DNA from: Silene conica | Lineage: Eukaryota; Streptophyta; Magnoliopsida; Caryophyllales; Caryophyllaceae | NCBI GenBank assembly: GCA_029255685.2 | Contig: CM055313.2 | Location: 24,219,079 to 24,283,078 of the forward strand | Length of the DNA stretch: 64,000 bases | Direction: 5' to 3' | Shown: positions 36,450 to 52,900 of the stretch, piece by piece | Position numbering within the stretch: position 1 is the first letter of the stretch | How the letters are laid out: each line of letters begins with the position of its first letter | Notes under the pieces: model-generated | What the model saw: the letters and a program-made list of their open reading frames with translations, nothing else | The model's database searches: none | Told to the model about the DNA's origin: nothing | Program-made: the position numbers and the translations under genes

Positions 36450-37403
36450 TTGATTAAAGCTATATTAAAAAAACCCGTAAGGGGTGAATCCGTCTGATTA
36501 ACAAAGTTACCCAATTACCTAGTGATTCGTTTTCCTTCGAACCCAATGTTTTTCCTCGTTCTGACTTTAAATTTCCAATCCCTAATAACCGCTACTCCAA
36601 TATATATTCCCAGACCTTTCTAGACCTGATGAATGGGTTATTCAGGTCGGGGTTTAGTTTGGTTGCTTCGGGCCGGGTAAACAATTTTTCGGGTTATTTT
36701 CGAGTCGGGATACTTCAGTTTGTCCTAGGTCACTTTGGGCCAAGAATTAGCCTTTAAGCACTTTGGGTCATTTTGGATCATCTCGTGTTTATTAATGATG
36801 TTCGGGTTGCACTTTCTTGTCATTTTCAGGTCTCAACCAGCCTTATTAAATCGAATCATTCAGGTTGGGACAACGTTTATCAAATCTAGACTTGCCCTAT
36901 AAAAATACATTTTGACTAATCAACTTTGTACTTATGACTTATGAGTCATGAGTTCATGACTCTTGAACAAAAAATGTATTCTTATATCTCGATTAATTAA
37001 TCAATACGTTTTGCTTCAAACGGTCTAAATAAGACGGAACAAACATCATCATTTTCTAATAGAATGTAATTATTTAATCGCCAAATAGTGTAACTAAAAT
37101 TGTCACTTTCTTATCCTGAATAAAATGATAACATTTTAACGGAAAATGACTACACTTAATCTGTGTCTGAAAGCATAAATTAATTAATTAATTAAGTGGC
37201 TGGAAATGGTGTTCAAAATTCAAAAACTTGCCCCAAAAAATAAAGAGCAAAAAACAAAAGCAGTACCCACACAACACCAAAGCAGTCTTATTATACTCTT
37301 ATACTCTTATACTAGTCATCATCATATATACTCTCACTAACCCACAAAACTCCACCTACAACTCCCTTTCCTTTCTTCCTTTCTTCGTTAATTACTTAAT
37401 TCA
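36450..37403. other. Upstream region of the MAP kinase gene
   Basis: No gene was seen. At 36620-36900 there is a degenerate GGGTC/CGGGT-rich stretch like the one at 42700-43170. The last 100 bp before the ATG contain a CATATATAC motif (about 37323-37331) and a C/T-rich leader, which could be the core promoter. This is motif-level evidence only. Confidence 0.45.
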
Positions 37404-42049
<4,646 letters not shown>

Positions 42050-43171
42050 TTGCATCACTTATATACTAGTAGTTATATTAGAAGACGTTTATCGGGGTTT
42101 TGTGGCTTAAACTCGATGATTAATGTGTCCGTGGGAAATTAATGAGAATTTCCCGGTATGAGTATTGAACATTAGTGAGTAGCTAAATGTGATGGGTTAT
42201 TAGTATAACCCACTCGGAACTAGGCTGGTGCTAGTTCCGACATTGCTTCTTGGCCTTGGGTTTGTCGGTGTTTGGTGAACAATAAACGGGTGCAAAGAGT
42301 CGATACTTGATAGATACTGTTGTTCTGCTTGTCATGTAATTTGCTCGTAAATTATTTAGTTACCAGAATTTGCGATAACAGATTTTATTTACAAATTTCA
42401 ATTTTCGGAACTTGTTAAACTTAATACTTGGAAGTTTAAAGTTCATGATTGGGTCGGCCATACGAAGCTCGAGATCATCTATGATATATGAAACTCAATT
42501 GGGTTGGACTGAGATTTGAGATTGTCTTGATCGTTGGTTTCGGCTGATCAAATCCGATCTGATCTTTGATATCCTACCAAATCCACTAACTCGACGACTC
42601 AATCAGATTATGAGACAACACAACACTCTATCCAGACAATTAAACGGTTCAGTATCTTCTCGGATCTATTAACATCAATATTACATATCGTGTTACTATA
42701 CTGGGGCTATCTTCAGATGGCAATCGAGTCAGTCGGGTCGGGCTATGTCGGGTCGGATCGGATTTTGTTTAGGTCGTTCACGGGTTAGGTCATTTCGAGG
42801 CAGATGATATATCAAGTCTGGCCGGGTCATTATCGAGTTCGGTTACTTAATCACCTTACTTCAAATTTTTGACCATTAAATTTAGTTTTGATCTATTGTC
42901 AAATGTATCAATTTAAATACAAAATCACTCTCATTATGATCGATATTAACCTTTTAATAATTATCAGGTCACTAATTTGGTCGGATCAGTCCAAACCAGG
43001 TCAATATCAGGTCAGGTCTGGGTCAAGTTCGAGTCACTGATTATCGGGTCATGTCGGATTACGGGTTGTCATCAGGTCAGCTCGGGGTTCTCGCGTTCTG
43101 TCGAGTCAAATTTGCTCGGGTTCGCGTCGAACCACTCAGATCGGATCAGACTTACCAACTCCTCCATCATA
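42050..43171. other. MAPK 3' region and GGGTC-rich intergenic DNA
   Basis: The 3' UTR should lie in the first few hundred bases. From about 42705 to 43130 the sequence is rich in degenerate CGGGTC/GGTCGGG words with no reading frame of interest. No gene was recognised. Confidence 0.5.
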
Positions 43172-43179
43172 CCATCATC

Positions 43180-43832
43180 TAGAGATGACATTTTGGGTTG
43201 AGGCACGTTGGGCAGCACGGCCCAACACGGAGCCCGACCCGACCCGACGGCGTAATGAGGTGGCACGACACGAGCATGATCGTGCTACCTCTGGGCTCCG
43301 ACGCGAAATTTTCGAAAGTTCCGTGCCTAGACACTGCACGACACGAAGCACGGTGGGCCACGACACGCACCAGGCATGCCGGGCCGGTGCGTGGCACGGT
43401 GGGCCTTTATTAACCGTTGGGATATGGCCGTTGGTTATATTTATCGTATTTTTAATCAAATAAACTTTTTAAATAAAAGATTGAGGTTTGTTTTAACATA
43501 GTTTCTTAATCGTTTAATAACAAATTCGTTTTTTCATCGTTTCTTAATTATTTGATTAAATTGTATACATAAAAAATATAATAAAACAAGTGAACAAGTA
43601 AAAAAAATTGTTTTTAAAAAAATATGTAGCACGTAAGCTGGCCCATGAACATGGCACGACCCGACACGCAAATACACCGTGCCATGGGCGGGCCGCGGCT
43701 GGGCTTTCAATCACCGGGCCAAGCACGATACGGCATAGTGGGCCAAAAAGCATGGCACGAACATGCCATTTTATAGGGTTTGGCACGATTGCGACACGCG
43801 GGCCGGGCCAGCACGGCCCACTGCCAACACTA
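43180..43832. mobile_element. Non-autonomous hAT-like element, 653 bp
   Basis: It starts TAGAGATGACATTTTGGG. Complemented, its right end starts TAGTGTTGGCAGTGGGCC, giving imperfect termini of the type TAGWGWTGRCA. It is flanked by CCATCATC on the left and CCATCGTC on the right, an 8-bp target duplication with one change. GC-rich subterminal regions carry many GGCACG and GGGCC words in both orientations, as in hAT elements with clustered transposase-binding sites. Its AT-rich centre has no transposase. Confidence 0.75.
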
Positions 43833-44200
43833 CCATCGTCCATCCTTAAAAAGTGTGACCGTTAGATCGTTTCGGGTATAAATAGTGAACTGTTATCACT
43901 TGTGACGGGTATATTCGTCACAAGTTTGTGGCCGGTGAAGTATTACCTACGTTGGTAGATAATGACAAAATTATTTGTTACTCCCTAGGTAAATACCTTG
44001 TCTTATCTTTCTCGCAAGTTTACGAGGATATATCGATCAATAATTGACAATCGTTCACAATTATTGAGAATTCACATTCAATTCATACTTTCATAGTACA
44101 GTAAAAAAAGGTACAAACATCATTTTGTGTAATTATTTATCAAACTGTCAGTAACAAACTAACAAACAATGTAGCCTCAATAAATACAATAAAATAATCA
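43833..44200. other. Upstream region of the farnesol-kinase-like gene
   Basis: A TATAAATA motif lies at 43877-43884, some 320 bp before the ATG. It is a possible but unproven core promoter. A fragment with GTGACGGGTATATTCGTCAC (about 43902-43921) resembles MULE terminal sequence. Confidence 0.4.
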
Positions 44201-47200
44201 ATGGCAGCTGTATTTGTGTACGTCAACACCATTTTTCCGCCATTAAAACTACCAATTCCTTGTCAAATTCAACCTTCATCTCTACCCGTCAGATTAAAAC
44301 TTCGTCATTGCAATCGGACGGCTGTAAAAACACTGACAGCTGGCGGTGAATCAATTATGTGGCCGGTTAATGAAGTGTTGAGTGATGGTTGTGCTACCGC
44401 TGTAGCCGGTGGTGTTGCTCTTGGGTTACTTCGTTTATGGCAAGAGACTGCTAAACGTGGCGTTTTTGATAAGGTTAATTAATGTGGATTTTGACTTTTG
44501 ATTAGTGTTTGTTGTTAATTGATGTGTTTTGGGTTTTTTTTAATTTGGAAACGGTCTCTTTGTGTTGCTAACACGGGTTTAAGTTGCTTATATGACATTT
44601 GGAGTAATATTGTTAACAAAGCGTCTCGCTTTTGACGATATTATATGTTACAAGCTGAACACGGTAATGTCTCTCTTCTCACAGTAAAAGCAAGCGGGAA
44701 AGTGGGTAAAATGGAGCACCTTATAGATAGTACCGCTAGCATATTGTGAGAGGAGCGTTATGTGTCTTTAACTTGTAACGAATAGTGCCCGTCTTCGATG
44801 GGATTTTGCATATTGTTAATTGAAATGTTTGAGTTTTGACTTTTGAATGGAGATTGTTAAAATGTGGCTATTTTTGGTTTTGAAGTTAATTTTGTTTTTT
44901 TGGGTTATTCGGAAATGGTCTCTTTGTATTTGACACGGGATACGGAAGTCGATTGGGGTAATGTTGTTGGTAATTGAAATATTTGGGTTTTAATGGTTAA
45001 TTTTGTTGATGATAATATGCTAGGTTGCTATTTTTAGTTGTGAAGCAATTTTTTTGGGGTTTAGAGTTTGAGTTTTTAGTATTTGTGTAAAAATGAGGCA
45101 AATGTTTAGGAAAAAGTAATGAAAGACTACTCAATGGATCCCGTTTACCCGCAATTTGCGAGAGTCATTGAGGCACTGGGTAATGTTGTTGTTAAGCGAA
45201 AAAAACTTGATTGGCTTGTGTAAAATGTGGTTTGTGAATGTGTCACATTGATAAAACTAGAGAAAATTGCGTTCGCGAGGGATTCTTTGGAAGGGATGAA
45301 GTGGAGCCTCATTGTGTTACTAACATAAGTAAGGCTGCATAATCCGACTCCCCCTTACCTCGCCATTTGCGAGAGCTATTGAAACACTAGGGTAATGTTG
45401 AAGGGAGCCTTTCACACGATTGTTGGGTATGAACCCGATAATCCAATACACCCGTCTGCAAGGATAGGCAAATCATCACTTGCTAAAGCAGTTGTACTAT
45501 GTTAAGCACTAGGATAATGTTGTTGGGTATCGAAATCTGTTATTCACTTTGGATATCGAAGTCTATCTTCATACTCCGTATTGTCTTAATATAGGAATGT
45601 ATTTAGTTTTGGAGACATGATGCCCTTCATAACATTAATTACAACCTTTCTGAGGTTTTCTGGTCTGTCCGAAGATGATTTACAGTCGCAGGGTTAATCT
45701 TTCTCTTAAAACTGTTTGGTCTGTAGTTAAATCTGAGATAGTAGAGCAACAAGCTGATACTGAGCATTCAATATTCTCGTTTAGCTGATATTCTATTTAT
45801 TCAGAAATTGAACAGGAAGCTTGTACATATCAGTATCGGGATAGCTTTCATGCTTTGTTGGCCATTATTTAGGTAACAATCAGTTAAGTTTACGGAGGGA
45901 TTTTTATTTTTTATATGTGGGATGTTATTGGTCATCGATCTTGTACTGCTCGCTGCAGTTCTGGTTCCCGTGGAGCTCTATTAGCGAGCCTCATTCCCGG
46001 TGTCAACATATTACGCATGCTTGTAATTGGACTTGGAATACAAAAAGATGAAGCTACTGTCAAGTCAATGAGCAGATTCGGAGATCACAGGTTACATTCA
46101 TTTTCAGATTTTTCTAAATGCAAATATATTTCGAGAACTGGCTTAACATTTATGATTCTATGTTAGTTTGTTATCTGAAAAAGTCGTCTTCTATATAGCA
46201 TCCATGAGGTAGCAATCGTAGCATTCCACATTTTCAAGGTTAATTCAACCGACCTGAGATTCACTCCATTTTTGTCGGTCCATTTCCCCTCTCCGTTTGT
46301 TATCAATGGCTAGAAGATACTTAATCAAATCTCAACCATTGATAATTAATGGAGATGGGAAATGAAGAGAGGTAAATGGAGAAGATCCTAACTCAATTTT
46401 AAAACTGTATCTTGCTTAAATCGTGTAATGTAGATTTTTTTTTTCACCTTCAGCTTCAAGCGTTTAAGGCCGTGACAATGATGTGTTACCAATGACCTTT
46501 TTTGTTTGGGAAGGCAGAATGTTCTTTCTATAGTACTCTTAGCTTAAGGTTATAGATCTTGACTTTTTTCATTCATCTTTAATACGGATTTTCATCACAG
46601 TACGAAAGATTTTATACCTCATTGGACTGCTAGCACCGTGTTGTCAACAATTTACATTTACCTTCAAATTTGGTCGTTGTCATGAGCCTTTTCACACGGC
46701 GTCTTATTTCTTTTTGGCTTGTTCTTGGATCAGGGAGCTTCTGAAGGGACCTATGTATTATGCTGCCACTATTACTTTTGCTTGTGTTTATTACTGGAGA
46801 ACTTCCCCGATTGGGATTGGAGCGATTTGCAACTTGTGCGCTGGAGACGGTAGGTCATTGCAGTGTGTGTTGTTCTATGAATTCCTTGATAACACAAACA
46901 TATCTGGAAACCGCAACTGGAAAACTTGTCAATGTGGACAAACTGTGGAATTCAGGAAACCGCAAATGAAACCATTTTTTTCTAATTTCACTTGTCAGAA
47001 GACCTCCTTTTCTAATTTCATATGTCAAATAACCTTCATTGCTTTTCAATCTCGATGTATAATGAAAAGGGTTCGCTTACAGGGTTGGCCGACATCGTGG
47101 GAAGAAGGTTAGGAAAGAATAAACTTCCTTACAACAAAGACAAGTCTTTTGCAGGTAGCATTGCCATGCTACTTGCTGGATTTCTGACTTCAGTCGCGTA

Positions 47201-47572
47201 AGTTTTGCCCCCAACTTTAGTAAGAACACGTATAATATTGCGCTTTCCAAGATTTTCCTTTATTGGACCGCAAAAAAAAGCGTTTCTTACTCACAATACC
47301 TGACACTCTTATGATTCCATTCAACCATGTTCACGGATACGTGAATGATGGTAAGTTTGGTAGGTGGTAACTGACTGATCTTGTACTCGAACAGGTTCAT
47401 GCTCTATTTTTCTCAGTTTGGGTTCATTCCCGCAAGCTGGGATATGGTCACTGGCTTCTTTTATATGTCCGTTGCAAGTACATTGGTGGAGTCACTTCCG
47501 ATAAGCACAAAAATCGATGATAACCTCACTGTTTCACTTACTTCATTTCTGGTTGGCAGTCTATTCTTCTGA
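44201..47572 (+). CDS. FOLK: Farnesol kinase / phytol kinase family protein, chloroplast
   Basis: Six exons: 44201-44473, 45805-45872, 45959-46090, 46734-46849, 47083-47197 and 47395-47572 (882 nt, 293 aa), in frame throughout at GT-AG borders. The family phosphorylates isoprenoid alcohols (farnesol, geranylgeraniol, phytol) in plastid membranes. The first 49 residues have no Asp or Glu and several Arg/Lys, fitting a plastid transit peptide. Next come KLNRKLVHISIGIAFMLCWPLF, SRGALLASLIPGVNILRML, SMSRFGDHRELLKGPMYY, the conserved ICNLCAGDGLADIVGRR and LPYNKDKSFAGSI, and a C-terminus with VESLPISTKIDDNLTVSLTSF. These are the hallmarks of the CTP-dependent kinase family, with several hydrophobic spans. 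CAGDG and the exon pattern fit FOLK better than VTE5 phytol kinase, but substrate choice cannot be read from sequence. Confidence 0.88.
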
Positions 47573-48061
47573 TGTTATGTGCAGCTTTTTTGAACTCTAA
47601 TGCTTAACATGTACAAGTATGTGGTTGTATTCGCCAGATTCGATTAGTAATCTTCTACCGGTCCGACTAGTTGATTGAATATCTGATGTTGCATCTCTTG
47701 TGTAATGGTAACATTCCCAAAGCCATCTGTATCTGATAACAGATCATGTCGCTGATTGTAATTTGTTCGAAACCCTCTGAAACGACATAGAATTGAGTGT
47801 ATAACTTGTTTCGTCTATTTTTGACACGATTCGAAAGGTACTCTTAAGTCTTTTAGATGTCTCAATCTAATCATATGCTGTATGTTATACCTTGCACATT
47901 TTTATATGATATGAAGTGATTGCTTATTAATACCTACTTCGGGACTCAATCGGCCTCAAAACCTTGCACATTTTTATATGATATGAAGTGATTGCTTATT
48001 GCTTATTAAATATGATATGAAGTGATTGCTTATTAACTTTCAGAAAAAAAAAACCCAAAAT
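47573..48061. other. FOLK 3' region and spacer to the tRNA gene
   Basis: No gene was seen. At 47893-48036 a short segment with TTTTTATATGATATGAAGTG and GATTGCTTATT recurs two to three times. The A run at 48043-48052 on the plus strand serves as a T-rich terminator for the tRNA on the minus strand. Confidence 0.55.
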
Positions 48062-48085
48062 CGCTAGAAGGAGGGCTTGAACCTC

Positions 48086-48118
<33 letters not shown>

Positions 48119-48135
48119 AACTGAGCTATTCCAGC
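48062..48135 (-). tRNA. tRNA-Asn (anticodon GTT)
   Basis: On the minus strand it reads GCTGGAATAGCTCAGTTGG at the 5' end and TTCTAGC at the 3' end, which pair into a 7-bp acceptor stem with one G-T wobble. The anticodon stem-loop holds CTGTTAACC with anticodon GTT. The T arm has GGTTCAAGCC, which is also the internal B box. The discriminator base is G, as expected for Asn. Downstream on its strand are TTTT (48060-48057) and a longer T run (48052-48043) for Pol III termination. There is no intron. Confidence 0.96.
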
Positions 48136-48468
48136 TATTTGATACATTTATTTATCCAAGATCATTTTGATTGAGTGGACCGGAAAATCATTGATAATTC
48201 AAAATCGACCTTTTTCAGTCCTTTTTTGAAACCAGTGAGATTGTTGCAATCCAAGCTCGAAGATGATTGAGTATCAACGCGAAACGTACAAAAATATGGT
48301 AAAATTACGCACAAAAGGCCATTACAAATAAAAACTGAGATAATAGTTTCGAATTTATTCAGCCGTCAACACTTCTAGGCAGTGGATTAATACATACAAA
48401 AAGTAATTAAGCTCATTATAAATAAGCTTAATGATAATACGGCCTTAGCGAGGCGTCAGCGCAGCGGC
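48136..48468. other. Spacer between tRNA-Asn and the metallothionein stop codon
   Basis: No gene was seen. It should include the 3' UTR of the minus-strand metallothionein-like gene. Confidence 0.5.
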
Positions 48469-48899
48469 TTAGTGAGAGCAGCAGCTGCAGCTGGCGCATG
48501 CGCAGCTAGGACCGCACTTGCAACTGTCGCACTCTCCTGAGTAGTAAGTTGACATCCCAGTTCCTCTATCCGCGGACACGGCATCAACATCACTGCGAAT
48601 TAGTCGTGAACCTTAGTTAAGCTTACGACGAGCTAAATACATTACACTGTTAAGCAACAACACTTGTTATTAGGAACCAACATTAACTAATTAAGTGTTT
48701 GCCTTCAAAATTTAGATTAGATGACAATTATTAGGAACCAACATTAAGCAAGTGTTTTGACGGTTTTCTAACACGTGTTCTTAAAACACACATTGGAAGA
48801 TCGTAATTGGAAAATAAATTCGAAACACAAGGTTACTTACAGATAGTTGGTCTGGTCAGAACAGTCACATGTTTCGCGCATGTTAGAATTTCCAGACAT
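48469..48899 (-). CDS. MT3: Type-3-like metallothionein, short, with reduced N-terminal Cys cluster
   Basis: Two exons on the minus strand: 48899-48841 and 48592-48469, joined in frame at GT-AG, 60 aa. Metallothioneins bind Zn and Cu through cysteine clusters and buffer metals in the cytosol. The C-terminus, ECDSCKCGPSCACASCSC plus CSH, has the CXC/CXXC spacing of type 3 plant MTs, with 8 Cys. The N-terminus retains only CDC in RETCDCSDQTN, where type 3 proteins usually have four Cys (CGXCDCADKXXC). The Cys-free linker (LDVDAVSADRGTGMSTYYSG) is shorter than usual for the type. The intron lies just after the N-terminal cluster. Upstream, TATAAATA lies at 49016-49009 on the minus strand. The gene model comes from frame and splice signals. 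It could be a divergent MT3 copy or a related Cys-rich protein. Confidence 0.8.
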
Positions 48900-49008
48900 T
48901 CTTGATGCGGGTTAGTAATCAAATATGATTATGTAATAAAATTATAAGGTATGTGATTTTGTATGTTGCTTAATGCTTATCATTTCAAGATTATGTATAA
49001 TGGATACG

Positions 49009-49016
49009 TATTTATA
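49009..49016 (-). promoter_or_regulatory. Probable TATA box of the metallothionein-like gene
   Basis: TATAAATA on the minus strand lies about 110 bp upstream of the ATG at 48899. That leaves a leader of about 80 bp if transcription starts 30 bp downstream of the box. Confidence 0.6.
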
Positions 49017-49972
49017 GATGAATGAAGATGAAAAATAAGCTAATTAAGCTAGTTAGTAAGTCTTTCAAGAGACGGTCTCGCAATAAGTTTTTATTACGAG
49101 ATGATTTTACAATTCTAGGAAAAGTGGTAATAAAGGTAATAAAATAGGCATAAATCATAATTAAAGATAAATAAGTACATTTATTGTGTAAATATGTACG
49201 AAATTATTATGTCACGATCAACAACAAGAGGGTCACGAAATACAAATAAAAAGATATGAAAAATTGGTCTTTCAATAACTTATTAAAAGACAGTTTCTCT
49301 AAAGTTCTATTGTTCGAAAATTTAAAGCATTTTGGTTTCTTCTATTATTTTTATCCGCCCATATGTAAGACCATCCTAATCGAATAACTTTATTGCTCAT
49401 CAATAATGATAACCATTGAAAATGGCATAGAAGAATAAAAAAAATGGGTTATATATTTATCGTGCCATTCTTTCGAAAACCGGTTTTTTAATAAATTTAC
49501 TCAAAAATCTATTATAATTTAAAGTGAAAATGATACCAAAAGCTAATTAAAAAATGGGTTGTACAATTTGAGTCAATCATCCTCAAAGACCATAGATGAT
49601 AATCTTTAGAATTGGTATTTTTTGGTGTTCTTCTAAAACTGGTTAGATTTATTAGTGAAAGCATCTCACTTGTCGAATCCTGACCGCTTTTTTAAGAGAT
49701 GGAATTCCTTACCATGAACACCAAACATCTTTGATTATTCCTTCTATTATTTTAGAATGATTTTAAATGGTAATTCGACATTATTATTTTAATTTCTTGT
49801 ATCTTTTTATTTTGAACTCAGTCGTAATGGCATTGGCGTATACAAAGGGAATACAGCGGATGCAACTGCATCCCCTCTGAATCAAGAAATAAATAAATAG
49901 GGAGACCCTTTATTTAGATTATATAGTCTAAGGTTCGACTTTTGTATTGACCATTATACGAGTTAGGCTTAT
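49017..49972. other. Intergenic DNA between metallothionein and satellite
   Basis: AT-rich sequence with no recognisable gene. Around 49070-49110 and 49265-49300 there are AAGAGACGGTCTC- and TTAAAAGACAG-like segments common in small plant fold-back elements, but no element borders could be set. Confidence 0.5.
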
Positions 49973-52900
49973 GAGGTATCGTATTTGATTTTATAACCAA
50001 AAAGCAACAATAAATCGCTTTTACACGATTAACTTATTTTCGGCAAAAATAGGTTTATAATGTACCAGCAACGTCAAATGTCTTCTGTTGTTTTTGAAAT
50101 TTTTTGTGTCCGCTTTAACTGACTCGATTTACCATCGGTGTGATTTTCAGACATTATTGTTCCGGATCTCAGAGGCCTAAAAAACGTGTATTATAAACTT
50201 CAATTTGAACCGTTTACGGTGATCGTGGCGACCATTTTTATTTTTCAGCCGATTTTCATACCACGTGTCCGAAATCGCATCATTAGGTAACTTATTCGAT
50301 TTATATCAAATAAACAACTATAAATCACTTTTACGCTATTATCCGATTTTTAGCCGAAATTGGTTTATAACATACTGACAACGTCAAATGTCTTCCGTTG
50401 TTTTTAAAACTTTTTATGCCCGATTTATCTGATTCGATTAACCATCTGTGCGATTTTCGGATATTTTTCTCCCGGGACCTAAGAGGCTAAAAAACGTGTA
50501 TTATACACTTCAATTTGAGCCGTTTCGGGTGATCGTAGCGGCCGTTTTTATTTTTCTGACGGTTTTCATACAACGTGTCCGAAGTCGCATCTTGAGTTAT
50601 CTTATTCGATTCTATATCAAATAATAAACAACTATAAATCAACTTTTACACGATTATCCGATTTTCGGTCGAAACTGGTTTATAGCATACCGCTAACGTC
50701 AAATATCTACCGTTGTTTTTCAAAAATTTTGCGCCGCTTTATATAACTCGATTAACCATCCGTGCGATTTTCGGACAATTTTGTTCGGGGAGTTCAAAGT
50801 CCTAAACAACGTGTATTTATAACATTCAGTTTGAGCCGTTTCGAGTGGTCGTAGCGGTCATTTTTGTTTTTCAGACGGTTTTCATACCACGTGTATGAAA
50901 TTACATCATTAGGTATCGTATTCGATTCTATACCCAATAAACAACTATAAATCACTTTTACATGATTATCCGATTTTAGGCCGAAACTGGTTTATAGCAT
51001 ACTCTCAAAGTCAAATATCTTCCGTTGTTTTTGAAACTTTTTGTGCTCGCTTTATCTGACCCGATTAACCATCCATGCGATTTTTGGACATTTTTGTTCC
51101 GGAAGCTCAGAGACCAAAAAAGCGTGTATTATTATAACCTTCAATTTGAGTCGTTTCGGGTGGTTGTAGCGGCCATTTTTAATTTTCAGCCGGTTTTCAT
51201 ACCACGCGTCCGAAATCGCATCATTTGGTATCTTATTCGATTCTATATCAAATAAACAACTGTAAAGTATAAATCACTTTTACACGATTATCCGATTTTT
51301 AGCCGAAGCTGGTTTGTAGCATATCGGAAACGTCAAATGTTTTCCGTTGTTTTTGAAACTTATTATGGCCGATTTATCTGATTTGATTAACCATCTGTGC
51401 GATTTTTGGATATTTTTTTATCCCGACACCTCAAAGGCCTAAAAAAAGTGTATTATACACTTCAATTTGAGCAGTTTCGGGTGGTCGTAGCGGCCGTTTT
51501 TATTTTTCTGAGGGTTGTCATACAACGTGTCCGAAGTCGCCTCTTGAGGTATCTTATTCGATTCTATACCAAATAAACAACTATAAATCACTTTACCAAA
51601 ATTATCCGATTTTCGATCAAAACTTATTTATAACATACCGGCAACGTCAAATGATGTCTACCGTTGTTTTTCAAAAAAATTGTGCCCGCTTTATCTGACT
51701 CTTTTAACCATCCGTGCGATTTTCGGACTTTTTTGTTCTGGGAGTTCAGAGACCTAAAAAACGTGTATTTTATAACCTTCAATTTGAGTAGTTTCGGGTG
51801 GTCGTAGCGGCTATTTTTATTTTTTTGACGGTGTACATACCACTTGTCCGAAATTGCATCATTAGGTATCTTATTCGATTCTATACCCAATAAACAACTA
51901 TAAATCATTTTTACATGATTATCCGATTTTAGGTTGAAACTGGATTATAACATACCAACAACGTTGTCAAATGCCTTCCGTTGTTTTTGAAACTTTTTGT
52001 GCTCGATATTTTTTCGGACAACGTCATCATGATTATCCAATTTACCATCCGTGCGAGTTTCGGACATGTTTGTTCCGGAAGCTTAGAGGCCAAAAAAACG
52101 TATATTATAACCTTCAATTTGAGTCGTTTCGGGTGGTCGTAGCGACCATTTTTATTTTTAAGCCGATTTTCATACCACGCATCCGAAATCGCATCATTAG
52201 GTATCTTAACCGATTCTATATCCAATAAATAACTATAAATTACTAGGGCTGAGCAAAACCGGTATACCGCACCGGTTTTACAATCCGGAGCGGTACCCGG
52301 TTTTTAAAAAATTGGATATTAAGGAACCGATACCGAACCGGTTTAAACCGGTATATCGGTTTTTTCAAAAATTGGAAACCGGATCCGAAAATCCGGATTA
52401 CCGTACCGGTTTTGAAACCGGTTTCAATAAAATTTTCCTGTTTGACTGATTTCTTAATAGATGTCCAAAAATCCAAATAAGGTGATTATAACATCTTAAA
52501 AACAAGTACTTACTCCTTAATACACATACAAAAGTCCTAAAATACAAAGTATTTGCTTCTTAATACACATACAAAAGTCTTAACAAATTACATCACAACC
52601 AAAAAACTTGCATCTTCAAGAGTTGAACAACCTACACTCGTCAACAATTTTCTCTAGGCCTCCAAACAAACTGAAATACTTGCATCTTCGAGAAAGAGAT
52701 TAACCATCCGTCTCATCAATAACAACAATCAATCAAAATACTAAAGAAACAACAAACAATCAATCGAATTACTGAACAAAGATGGAAATATATATAACAA
52801 AATACTAAAGAAACAACTCATGGAGAACGAAACAATGAATAAAAACGGAAAAAATCGATTTAATCATACAATCAATCAATAGAAACATAAAAGTTAACAA

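Noticed and set aside
43185..43463. Several overlapping GC-rich frames of 70-95 codons
   Set aside because: They lie inside the GC-rich end of a hAT-like element and arise from its low stop-codon frequency.
46714..47112. 132-codon frame read straight through the exon 4-exon 5 region of the farnesol-kinase-like gene
   Set aside because: It reads through an intron. Family alignment requires splicing at 46849 and 47083.
51971..52228. Open frames in the satellite units
   Set aside because: They recur in parallel in several units on both strands and are broken by indels in others, so they are by-products of the repeat.
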